Shown here piece by piece: positions 47,251 through 55,483 of a DNA stretch of 64,000 nucleotides; position 1 is the first letter of the stretch; each line of letters starts with the position of its first letter. The translations under genes and the position numbers were made by a program. The notes beneath the pieces were generated by a model. The model had not been told where the DNA came from. It was given only the letters and a program-made list of their open reading frames with translations, and did not search any database. This DNA comes from Bordetella holmesii ATCC 51541. Its GTDB lineage: Bacteria > Pseudomonadota > Gammaproteobacteria > Burkholderiales > Burkholderiaceae_B. The stretch spans positions 2,046,001 to 2,110,000 of the forward strand of contig CP007494.1 of assembly GCA_000612485.1 (NCBI GenBank), given 5' to 3'.

Positions 47251-47769
47251 TTACTTGCCTTGAGCAGCCAGGGCCAACGCTGCGGCATTGATCACCGAAG
47301 CGATTCGGCCTGCATCGCGCAGTTGTTCGGTCGACAGGCCGTCGTTCTTCAGGTTTTCATAGTGCGACTGGACGCAGAAGTGGCATTTGCCCACGATGGA
47401 TGCGACCAGCGCGAAGAGTTCGAAGCGCTTTTTCTCGACGCCGCCGTGCGAGGCGTAGGCATTCATGCGCAATTGCGCCGGCAGACTCTTGAGTTGAGCG
47501 TCGCCGCTCATCTCCACATAGGGGTACCAGGTATTGTTCATGCCCATGAGGGCTGCGGCCGTCAAGGTTGCGTTGGCGTCGGTTTCCGACAGGGCACCCT
47601 TGAAGGCATTAATCAGAAAAGCATTGCCCGAAGCGTAGGCTGCGGCCAGGCCAGCGCCGAGCGCATCCTCTTGCGCCAGGGTGGAGCGCGCAATCACGCT
47701 GTCCAGATTCAGGCGAATGTCCTTGGCCCAATCCGGCAGTTGGTCCTTGATGGTAGAAAGGAATTCCAT
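47251..47769 (-). CDS. ahpD: Alkyl hydroperoxide reductase AhpD
   Basis: A 172-residue all-helical protein of the AhpD/carboxymuconolactone-decarboxylase fold. The redox motif is VGKCHFCVQSHYENL (CxxC with the downstream His, residues ~127-141), preceded by the conserved Glu region GVEKKRFELFALVAS. AhpD reduces AhpC in organisms without AhpF, using lipoyl or thioredoxin-like donors. It is downstream of ahpC with a 56-base gap containing an attenuator-like hairpin. Confidence 0.93.
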   Translation of the reverse strand: MEFLSTIKDQLPDWAKDIRLNLDSVIARSTLAQEDALGAGLAAAYASGNAFLINAFKGALSETDANATLTAAALMGMNNTWYPYVEMSGDAQLKSLPAQLRMNAYASHGGVEKKRFELFALVASIVGKCHFCVQSHYENLKNDGLSTEQLRDAGRIASVINAAALALAAQGK

Positions 47770-47795
47770 AGTTTTTACCTATAGTCTGGAGGAAG

Positions 47796-47818
47796 AAAAG
47801 GCCCGGACGAGCCGGGCC
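47796..47818 (-). terminator. Attenuator-like hairpin between ahpC and ahpD
   Basis: On the minus strand GGCCCGG-CTCGT-CCGGGCC is followed by TTTTCTTCC. It sits 27 bases before the ahpD start and could reduce ahpD expression relative to ahpC. Confidence 0.7.
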
Positions 47819-47825
47819 CAAGGCA

Positions 47826-48374
47826 TTACAGCGTAGCGCCGCCCACGTTGCGGTTGCACGGGCAGAGTTCGTCCGTTTGCAGACCGTCCAGCAAGCGCAG
47901 CACTTCTTCAGGGTTGCGACCGACGTTCAGGTTGTTGACCGAAACGTGCTGGATGGTGTTGTCGGGGTCGACGATGAAGGTCGCGCGCAGAGCAACGCCA
48001 GCGCCCTTTTCGCGCACGCCGAGTTGGTCGATCAGAGCACCGGTGGTGTCACCGAACTGGTAGTGACCCAGCTTGTTGAGATCCGGGTGCTCACGGCGCC
48101 AGGCCAGCTTGACGAATTCGTTGTCGCTCGAGCCACCCAGCAGGACGGCGTCACGGTCTTCGAAATCCTTGGCCAGCTTGTTGAAGCCGACGATTTCGGT
48201 CGGGCACACGAAGGTGAAGTCCTTCGGGTAGAAATAGATGACCTTCCACTTGCCGGGGAACGAGCTTTCGGTGATTTCTTCAAAAGCGGACACGCCGTTT
48301 TCTTCGTACTGATTGAAGCCGGGCTTGACGCCGGTGACCTTGAAAGGCTCGAGCTTGTCGCCAACAGTTTTCAT
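47826..48374 (-). CDS. ahpC: Peroxiredoxin AhpC
   Basis: A 182-residue thioredoxin-fold peroxidase of the AhpE/AhpC type that pairs with AhpD. The peroxidatic cysteine lies in YFYPKDFTFVCPTEIVGF (VCPTE), with the conserved Arg in VALRATFIVDPDN. The resolving Cys region is LQTDELCPCNRNVGG at the C-terminus. It detoxifies hydrogen peroxide and organic peroxides in the cytoplasm. A well-formed promoter lies 56-84 bases upstream. No oxyR gene is present in the window. Confidence 0.94.
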   Translation of the reverse strand: MKTVGDKLEPFKVTGVKPGFNQYEENGVSAFEEITESSFPGKWKVIYFYPKDFTFVCPTEIVGFNKLAKDFEDRDAVLLGGSSDNEFVKLAWRREHPDLNKLGHYQFGDTTGALIDQLGVREKGAGVALRATFIVDPDNTIQHVSVNNLNVGRNPEEVLRLLDGLQTDELCPCNRNVGGATL

Positions 48375-48429
48375 GTGCTACTCCCAATAAGTTGTTGGTG
48401 GAGGTGGAGCGTAAAGCTCCAAACCGCTA

Positions 48430-48458
48430 ATTCTACGCTATTGATTTGGCGTGTCTAA
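48430..48458 (-). promoter_or_regulatory. Promoter of ahpC-ahpD
   Basis: On the minus strand TTAGAC (48458-48453) and TAGAAT (48435-48430) are separated by 17 bases. The leader that follows contains the small hairpin TGGAGC-TTTAC-GCTCCA (48405-48421), then a GGGAG ribosome-binding site. The ahpC promoter overlaps the 3' end of the risS gene. Confidence 0.6.
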
Positions 48459-49895
48459 TTGATAATTTCTAAGTTTGGCTTTGGGTAACTCTATCCTGGC
48501 CGTCAGCCCGCCGCCCTGTCGGGGCAGCATTCTGAGAGAGCCGCCGACGTGCTTGAGCAGGCGTTCGACAATGGCCAGACCCAGTCCCGCGCCACTGACG
48601 CCGGTGCGAGCGGCCTCACCTCGCGAGAAGGGTCGCAGCAGGCGTTCGACCTCTTCGGCGGCTATCCCCGGGCCCCGATCAGACACTTCGATGGTCAGCG
48701 TATTGCCTTTGGATTGCACGGTCATGACCAAATGGGCGAGCCCGTCGGTCGAGCGACTGTAGCGGCGCGCGTTTTCGATCAGATTGCCGACGATGCGCTT
48801 GAGGTCGAGCGCGGTGATACGGGCGCGCAGCCCGGGTTCGATACTGGCTTCCAGTTCGCCGCCCAGTGAGCCCGTATGGCTGCGTTCGCGCTCGTAAAGC
48901 TCGCTCAGCACCGAGGAGATGTCGGTAGCCAGTTGGGGCAGGGTACCGGCCGGACGCGCGTACTCCATCAACTGGCCGATGCTGTGGTCAATCTGACCCA
49001 GATCTTCGTCGATGGCCTGGCGTGCGTCTTCTGAGACGCCGCTCATTTCGATTTCCAGACGCATGCGTGCCAAGGGCGTTCGCAGATCGTGCGAGATGCC
49101 CGCCAGCATGAGCTCGCGATCGGCTTCCGCCTGGCGCAGATCTTTGGCCATGCGGTTGAAGGAGGCGTTGAGATCGCGTATCTCCAATGGGCCCTGTTCG
49201 GGCAGCGGCGCCGGCGTCTCGCCGCGCGAAAGCACTTGGGCCGCCCGGGCCAGCCGCGATAGCGGCCGATTGACAAAACCCACGCTGACCGCTGCCCCCA
49301 CCAGAGAGAGCAAGAGCGCGGTGGCGCCCCAGCCCAACCATTCGATACCATCGGTAAGTCCGATTTGCTCGCGCTCGAAAACCAGCCAGTAAAGATCCTG
49401 ATCTATCCGGAAACTCACCCAGAACCCGGGAACCTGATTCACGCTCCAGGCAATCTGCGTATCCGGACCGAAACGGGTGCGGATATGCTGCGCGACCCTT
49501 TGCCAGTAGTCGTCGTCAGGCAGCGCTTCGGTGAAGTCGGTGATTTCGCGCGGGTAGACCTGGATGCCTTCATTGGTGGCCAGGTCCAGCAGCAGTTTGC
49601 TGCGCTCGTCGGCGTGCGAATAGATCAGCGCGGTGCGCGTGATATTGACGGCGGTGATCACGCGCTGAGCCATTTGGTTGGCGCGCGGTCCCTATTCCAT
49701 ACTGAAAAACACCTGCAGCCAAGCCGCCAGGCTCACGAGCATGAGCGCGGCCAGCAGCAAAAAAGTGCGCCCGAACAAGCCGAGGCGCAACCCTGAAGTG
49801 AGTTTCTTTATATTTTTCTGCAGTAGGGGCACGAAGCTTTGCTCCTGCCCGGCGCGGCTTGCTGACTCAGCTGCCGCCATCCGGGACGAAGACAT
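48438..49895 (-). pseudogene. risS: Sensor histidine kinase RisS (EnvZ/OmpR-type partner), nonsense mutation
   Basis: A full-length kinase of about 485 codons interrupted by one in-frame TAG at 49692-49694 (codon ~68), where the frame reads WLQVFFSME-stop-GPRANQMAQRV. The N-terminal membrane helix (GLFGRTFLLLAALMLVSLAAWLQVFF) precedes the stop. After it come a periplasmic sensor domain, a second helix (LGWGATALLLSLVGAAVSVGF), HAMP, the phosphoacceptor GISHDLRTPLARMRLEIEM, the N-box RIVGNLIENARRYS and G-boxes DRGPGIAAEEVERLL and GAGLGLAIVERLL. Everything outside the stop is undamaged. The start overlaps the end of risA (stop at 49867). The kinase is predicted inactive unless the stop is read through. 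Confidence 0.9.
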
Positions 49896-50607
49896 ATCCC
49901 AAGCCCCAAACGGTTTGAATGAAGACGGGTTTAGACGGATTGGATTCGATCAGTTTGCGCAAACGCGAAATCTGCACGTCCAGGCTGCGGTCGAACGCCT
50001 CGTACTCGCGGCCGCGGGCCAGCTCCATGAGCTTGTCGCGCGACAGTGGGATCTTGGGGTGGCGGGCAAAGACCTTCAGGACCGAGAACTCGCCGGTGGT
50101 GATGGGCACCTGCTCGCCATTGCGGGTAAGGGTGCGGGTCGACAGGTTGAGCACATAGGGCCCGAAAGCAATCGACTCGTTCTCCTGGCTGGGAGCGCCC
50201 GGATGCTCTTCCGTGCCACGGCGGCGCAGGATCGCATTGATGCGGGCCAGCAGCTCTCGCGGGTTGAAAGGCTTGGACAAGTAGTCGTCAGCGCCCATTT
50301 CAAGGCCGACGATACGGTCGATCTCTTCGGCCTTGGCGGTCAGCATGATGATGGGTGTATTGTCGTGGCCGCCCCGCAGCCGTCGGCAGATCGACAGACC
50401 ATCCTCGCCCGGAAGCATCAAATCGAGGACGAGCAGGTCAAAGTGCTCACGCTGCCAGAGCTTGCCCATTTCCTTGGCATCCTCGGCAACGAAGACATTG
50501 AACCCTTGTTCCGACAGGTAGCGGCGCAGCAGATCGCGCAGGCGCGGATCATCGTCGACAACCAGGATCTTGCGGGTGGGGGTGGTGTTTTGCGTATTCA
50601 TGGCCAA
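49867..50607 (-). CDS. risA: OmpR-family response regulator RisA
   Basis: A 246-residue response regulator. The receiver domain has KILVVDDDPRLRDLLRRYL, phospho-acceptor Asp in DLLVLDLMLPGEDG, Thr in IIMLTAKAEEID and Lys in YLSKPFNPRELLARI. The C-terminal winged helix includes DVQISRLRKLIESNPSKPVFIQTVWGLGYVFVPDGG. In Bordetella RisA controls virulence-repressed genes and can be phosphorylated by the unlinked kinase RisK when RisS is absent, which is established for B. pertussis. The gene is intact here. IS481 lies only 32 bases upstream of its start (ATG at 50607 or 50601). Confidence 0.93.
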   Translation of the reverse strand: MAMNTQNTTPTRKILVVDDDPRLRDLLRRYLSEQGFNVFVAEDAKEMGKLWQREHFDLLVLDLMLPGEDGLSICRRLRGGHDNTPIIMLTAKAEEIDRIVGLEMGADDYLSKPFNPRELLARINAILRRRGTEEHPGAPSQENESIAFGPYVLNLSTRTLTRNGEQVPITTGEFSVLKVFARHPKIPLSRDKLMELARGREYEAFDRSLDVQISRLRKLIESNPSKPVFIQTVWGLGYVFVPDGGS

Positions 50608-50639
50608 AAATGTAACAGTGACAAGAAACGGCGGCTAGT

Positions 50640-51681
50640 TGTGAAGATTCAATAGGTTGTATGCATGGTTCATCCGAACCGGATTTGAGAAACTGGAAAT
50701 CGCCAACCCCCCAGTTCACTCAAGGAGCCCGGCCGGATGAACACCCATAAGCATGCCCGATTGACCTTCCTACGTCGACTCGAAATGGTCCAGCAATTGA
50801 TCGCCCATCAAGTTTGTGTACCTGAAGCGGCCCGCGCCTATGGGGTCACCGCGCCGACTGTGCGCAAATGGCTGGGCCGCTTCCTGGCTCAGGGCCAGGC
50901 GGGCTTGGCCGATGCGTCCTCGCGCCCGACGGTCTCGCCCCGAGCGATTGCGCCGGCCAAGGCGCTGGCTATCGTGGAGCTGCGCCGCAAGCGGCTGACC
51001 CAAGCGCGCATCGCCCAGGCGCTGGGCGTGTCAGCCAGCACCGTCAGCCGCGTCCTGGCCCGCGCCGGTCTGTCGCACCTGGCCGACCTGGAGCCGGCCG
51101 AGCCGGTGGTGCGCTACGAGCATCAGGCCCCGGCGATCTGCTGCACATCGACATCAAGAAGCTGGGACGTATCCAGCGCCCTGGCCACCGGGTCACGGGC
51201 AACCGACGCGATACCGTTGAGGGGGCCGGCTGGGACTTCGTCTTCGTGGCCATCGATGACCACGCCCGCGTGGCCTTCACCGACATCCACCCCGACGAGC
51301 GCTTCCCCAGCGCCGTCCAGTTCCTCAAGGACGCAGTGGCCTACTACCAGCGCCTGGGCGTGACCATCCAGCGCTTGCTCACCGACAATGGCTCGGCCTT
51401 TCGCAGCCGCGCCTTCGCCGCGCTGTGCCATGAGCTGGGCATCAAGCACCGCTTTACCCGACCTTACCGCCCACAGACCAATGGCAAGGCCGAACGCTTC
51501 ATCCAGTCGGCCTTGCGTGAGTGGGCTTACGCTCACACCTACCAGAACTCCCAACACCGAGCCGATGCCATGAAATCCTGGCTACACCACTACAACTGGC
51601 ATCGACCCCACCAAGGCATCGGGCGCGCTGTACCCATCTCCAGACTCAACCTGGACGAATACAACCTATTGACAGTTCACA
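50640..51681 (+). mobile_element. IS481 insertion sequence, complete but with a frameshifted transposase
   Basis: The ends are TGTGAAGATTCAATAGGTTG and, reverse-complemented at the right, TGTGAACTGTCAATAGGTTG. Flanking copies of GCTAGT (50634-50639 and 51682-51687) are the 6-bp NCTAGN target duplication typical of IS481. At 1042 bp it is one base shorter than expected if the transposase frameshift is a single deletion. It separates the divergent genes risA and tsaB and replaces most of their shared promoter region. The right end carries an outward TTGACA. Confidence 0.95.
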
Positions 51682-51686
51682 GCTAG
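50737..51686 (+). pseudogene. IS481 transposase with a one-base deletion
   Basis: From ATG 50737 the protein reads HKHARLTFLRRLEMVQQLIA and YGVTAPTVRKWLGRFLAQGQ (helix-turn-helix), and VSASTVSRVLARAGLSHLADL. At GG 51132-51133 one G is missing. The correct frame continues DLLHIDIKKLGRIQRPGHR, FVFVAIDDHARVAFTDIHPD, LLTDNGSAFRSRAFAALCHE and HHYNWHRPHQGIG (DDE integrase core). The final codons read TVHS and the TAG stop at 51684-51686 lies outside the element, in the duplicated CTAG target. The break may be a base-call error. Confidence 0.9.
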
Positions 51687-51696
51687 TGGGTATTCA
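51669..51696 (+). promoter_or_regulatory. Outward hybrid promoter candidate at the IS481 right end
   Basis: A consensus -35 TTGACA (51669-51674) lies in the right inverted repeat and reads outward. TATTCA (51691-51696) follows after 16 bases, in the chromosomal flank. Transcription would start near 51703, about 77 bases ahead of tsaB. Confidence 0.55.
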
Positions 51697-51779
51697 CAAG
51701 ATATTACATATTGCACTGGAACGTAGAATTTGTTCTTACATTCAGGGTAGTTGCGGCCGATTTCGTACAATTAGGGCCT

Positions 51780-53041
51780 ATGGATCTGAACCTGCTTGCC
51801 GTTGAAACATCTTCCGCGCGCTGCGGCGTAGCCCTGCTGCTGCGGCGCGACGGCCAAGAGTGCCTGACCGTGCTGGAGCACGAAGGTGCCCAGGAGCACG
51901 CCGAGCGCCTGCTGCCCATGGCGGGCCGTTTGCTCGCTCAGGCGGGCTTGAGCCCGGACGCCTTGCACGGAGTGGCTTTCGGCCAGGGGCCTGGAGGATT
52001 CACCGGGTTGCGGGTGGCCTGCGGTGTAGCTCAAGGCGTGGCGATGGGCCTGGATATTCCGGTTCTGCCCGTGGTCTCTCATATGGCGGTTGCCGAAGCT
52101 GCCGGAGCGCTCTACGGCCAGGCGGTGGTTGTGGCGCTCGACGCCCGAATGGAGGAAGTCTACGCGGCGGTTTACCGCCGAGTGCCCAGCCCGGAAGGTC
52201 CCGCCTGGGAGGCGTTGCAGGCACCTCTGCTGATTGCCGCCGCTGAATTGTTGCCTTGGGTTCGGCACCAGATGGGGGTCTGGCGTCTCGAGGGTCCGCC
52301 TTTGCTGGCCGGAGATGCCTGGACAGTGTATCCCGAAGCCATGCCGGTTCCGGCGGATTGGCCCCGCAGCCCGGCGGCGCGCCCGCAGGCCTACGAGGTG
52401 GCACGTCTGGCCGTACGCGACTGGGAGCGTGGCTTGGCCGTGGCACCCGAACTGGCCGCGCCCCTCTATGTGCGTGACAAGGTCGCGTTCACCACGGTCG
52501 AACGGCAGCAGGGCTTGGGAGGCAATCCCCGGGCCGAGCGTGCGCTGGTCACGTCCAGGCCGCCGGAGCCCGTGGACGATGACACGCCGATCGAGCCTAT
52601 GACGCAGGCCGATTTGCCCGCTGTCGCCGCTCTGGAGGCACGCGTGCAGGCCTTCCCCTGGACGCAAGGCAATTTCGCTGATGCACTGGCAGCCGGTTAT
52701 GACTGTTGCGTGCTGCGTAGCGGCGGACAGATCGCCGGATTTTGCGTGCTCATGCACGCCCCGGATGTCTCGCACATTCTGGTCATCGCGGTCGATCGCG
52801 ACAGCCAGCGCCGTGGCTTGGGACGCCGCCTTATCGCCTGGAGCGCGGCACGCGCCCGTTTGCATGCCGTGCCGGCCCTGCTGCTGGAGGTCCGACCGTC
52901 CAATCAGAAGGCACTTGATTTCTATGCGCAGCAGGGCTTTCTGCGGGTGGGTTGCGCAAAGACTATTATCCGGCCGGCCATGGCAAGCGTGAGGACGCCT
53001 GGGTGATGCACAAAGCGCTCTCGGCCGAGGCCGCAGCATGA
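51780..53041 (+). CDS. tsaB: TsaB fused in frame to RimI-type acetyltransferase, frameshift near the 3' end
   Basis: The first ~245 residues are TsaB, the ASKHA-fold partner of TsaD in threonylcarbamoyl-adenosine (t6A) tRNA modification: MDLNLLAVETSSARCGVALL, HAERLLPMAGRLLAQAG, GVAFGQGPGGFTGLRVACG. Without a stop the frame continues into a GNAT acetyltransferase (EPMTQADLPAVAALEARVQAFPWTQGNFADAL, HILVIAVDRDSQRRGLGRRLI, LLLEVRPSNQKALDFYAQQGF) resembling RimI, the ribosomal S18 N-acetylase. After GFLRVG the frame slips at TT 52952-52953. One more T would read GLRKDYYPAGHGKREDAWVM and end at TGA 53039-53041, overlapping the next gene. Unrepaired, it stops at 53006. Confidence 0.85.
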
Positions 53042-53894
53042 TGGCAGCGGTCCGAGTCAACCCTCTGCAGCGATTGTGGCTGCGCGAAATCGGGATCGAA
53101 AAAACCTGGTTGCGCACGCCCGAGCATGAGGCAGCCCCGGCATCGGCCGGGATCGAACCGGCTATCGAGCGCGTCGTGGTGGACCCCCCGCACCCGTGGC
53201 CAGGCCCGCGCCCTTAGCCCGTCCCGAGGCGCAGCCGCTGCGACCGGTCGTGACCTCCCGGCCGCAGGCCGAGGAGGCCGCCGACGTATCCGCGGCTGGC
53301 AACGCCGGTATCGACGTTGCGCGGCGCGTGGCCAGTCAGGATTTGCAGCAACTGGAGCGGGAAGTGTTCGCCTGCACCGCTTGCGGACTATGCCAGGGGC
53401 GCAAACATGCGGTCTTTGGCGAGGGCGCAAGGCCGGCCCGCTGGCTTGTGGTGGGCGAGGCGCCAGGAGAGCAGGAGGACAGGCGTGGCCTGCCTTTCGT
53501 GGGGCGTTCGGGGCAGTTGCTCGACGCGATGCTGGCGTCGGTGGGTATGAGCCGCGAGCGCGATGTATTCATCGCCAATGTGATCAAGTGCCGCCCGCCG
53601 GGCAACCGAAATCCAAAACCGGAAGAAATTGCAGCTTGCAGTCCTTACCTAATGCGTCAGATCGACCTGATCGAGCCGGACCGCATTCTGGTGCTGGGGC
53701 GATTTGCCGCCCAGACCCTGCTGGGCACGGACGCGACCATCGGTAATCTGCGGGGCCGCCGGCATACGCTGAAAACCGAACAGGGCCGGGACATCCCCGT
53801 GGTGGTGAGCTATCACCCGGCATATTTGCTGCGCAGCCCGTCCGAGAAGGCCCGGGCCTGGCAGGATCTGCAACTGGCGCTGCGCGACGACTGA
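53038..53894 (+). pseudogene. Uracil-DNA glycosylase family 4, frameshifted at a C6 run
   Basis: From ATG 53038/53041 the protein begins AAVRVNPLQRLWLREIGIEKTWLR, then slips at CCCCCC (53184-53189). With seven C the frame joins the rest: ACTACGLCQGRKHAVFGEGA, WLVVGEAPGEQEDRRGLPFVGRSGQLLD, FIANVIKCRPPGNRNP and VVVSYHPAYLLR. These include the four-Cys [4Fe-4S] pattern and the GEAPGxxED and HPAxLLR motifs of family-4 enzymes, which excise uracil from DNA. The N-terminal extension before the Cys pattern is long and Pro/Ala-rich, as in other Bordetella homologues. The start overlaps the rimI stop (ATGA). Confidence 0.85.
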
Positions 53895-53907
53895 CCGGCC
53901 TGCGGCC

Positions 53908-55221
53908 TCAGTGCAGGGAATCCAGGGCTTTGCCGTGGCCTTCCTGGCCAATCTGCTCATACAGCTCGGGATGGCGTGTCAGATTGCGTTTGCTCCAGCG
54001 CATGAAGACCAGCATCAAGATGGTCACGATCAGCCCGAAGATCACGATGACCGTATTGATCGACATGTTCAGCCACAACATCAGGGTGTAGACGGCGACC
54101 ATGAGCAGGATATTGAGCTGCTCATTGAAGTTCTGCACCGCGATGGAGTGACCCGCGGAAAGCAGCACATGGCCGCGATGCTGCAGCAGGGCGTTCATGG
54201 GCACGACGAAAAAGCCTGCTAGTGCCCCGGTGACCAGCAACAGCAGGTAAACGCTCCAGGGCGAGTACACCAGGGGCATGAGCAGAACGACCAGGCCCAT
54301 GGCCGCGCCCACCGGCAGGACGCATAGCGCCCGGCGCAAGGGGATGCGGCCCGCGGCAACCGAGCCCATGACCGTGCCAAGCGCTGCCACGCCCATCAAG
54401 ATGGAAGCCTGGTCCAGGCGATAGCCAAGGTGGCTACGTCCCCATTCGATGACAATGAGTTGCAGAGTGGCGCCCGCGCCCCAGAAAAGCGTGGTCACGG
54501 CCAGGGAAATCTGGCCCAGCTTGTCATGCCACAAAACCCGTACATAGCCAGCGAACGTGCACATGAGCTTGATGGGGTTTTTCTGTTGCGTCGGGTAGCG
54601 CACATGCGTGTTGGGGATCAGCAGGTTGCACAGCGCAGCCAGCAGATAGACCACGGCAATCACCAGAATGGCAGCCTCGGCCGGAGTGCGCACCAGTTTC
54701 CCCAGGCCGGGATGATGCAGCAGCAGCCCGGAGACGGCGGGCGATATCAGAGTGCCGCCCAAAACCGTGCCGATGATGATCGACAGCACGGTCAGGCCTT
54801 CTATCCAGCTGTTGCCCTTGACGAGCATGGCCGGCGGCAGCATTTCCGTGACGATGCCGTACTTGGCCGGCGAATAGGCCGCCGCGCCAATACCTACCAG
54901 GCCATACGCCGCGCAAACCAGATAGGTCTGGTAGGCGGCGGGCACGCCTAGGCTGGCGTAGGAAAACATCAGCAAGCAGCCAGCGACCTTGAGCGCGTTG
55001 GTCACGAACATGACCCGCCCCTTGGGGAAGGAATCTGCGAATGCGCCGACGAAAGCCGCCAGCACCACATAGGCCAGGGCGAACGACCATTTCATCAGGG
55101 GTGCCATCCAGTCGGGGCCGTGAAGCTCCAATATCAGGGCGATGGCGGCAATGAACAATGCATTGTCCGCCATTGAAGAGAAGGCCTGGGCGGCCATGAC
55201 CAGATAAAACCCGCGTTTCAA
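53908..55221 (-). CDS. lplT: Lysophospholipid transporter LplT
   Basis: A 437-residue MFS protein with about twelve helices. The start is the TTG at 55221, giving LKRGFYLVMAAQAFSSMADNALFIAAIALI, the family N-terminus; the frame extends upstream but only into the intergenic region. LplT flips lysophospholipids across the inner membrane for re-acylation. Further support comes from FVGAFADSFPKGRVMFVTNALK and GYGLVGIGAAAYSPAKYGI-like segments. It is convergent with the glycosylase gene (13-base gap) and divergent from smc. Confidence 0.88.
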   Translation of the reverse strand: MKRGFYLVMAAQAFSSMADNALFIAAIALILELHGPDWMAPLMKWSFALAYVVLAAFVGAFADSFPKGRVMFVTNALKVAGCLLMFSYASLGVPAAYQTYLVCAAYGLVGIGAAAYSPAKYGIVTEMLPPAMLVKGNSWIEGLTVLSIIIGTVLGGTLISPAVSGLLLHHPGLGKLVRTPAEAAILVIAVVYLLAALCNLLIPNTHVRYPTQQKNPIKLMCTFAGYVRVLWHDKLGQISLAVTTLFWGAGATLQLIVIEWGRSHLGYRLDQASILMGVAALGTVMGSVAAGRIPLRRALCVLPVGAAMGLVVLLMPLVYSPWSVYLLLLVTGALAGFFVVPMNALLQHRGHVLLSAGHSIAVQNFNEQLNILLMVAVYTLMLWLNMSINTVIVIFGLIVTILMLVFMRWSKRNLTRHPELYEQIGQEGHGKALDSLH

Positions 55222-55380
55222 GAATGTCCCCGCTGCTGCCGGCCATAGGCGGCCGAATTGTTGGAATTCAGTGTCAGATTGAGAGTGTGAGCGAGTATAG
55301 CGTCCGAGCCCGCGTAACGTGCGTTGGCGTTTCCCCGCGGCAGCGGCCAACGGCGATCTTTGGCGGGATGGTTACTGGGG

Positions 55381-55421
55381 TATCATACGACCGTTACCAG
55401 ACCGGCCTTCGAGGCCGGTTT
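55381..55421 (+). promoter_or_regulatory. smc promoter -10 candidate and leader hairpin
   Basis: TATCAT at 55381-55386 is spaced 16 bases from TTTGGC at 55359-55364. The leader then contains ACCGGCCT-TCG-AGGCCGGT (55401-55419) followed by TT, a strong hairpin with only a minimal T-run, 65 bases before the smc start. Confidence 0.45.
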
Positions 55422-55483
55422 GCCAATCTGTGCGGCAGGTCCGTTCAACGCCCTCGTTCAACCTACCCGGTCCGTCATCTCCA

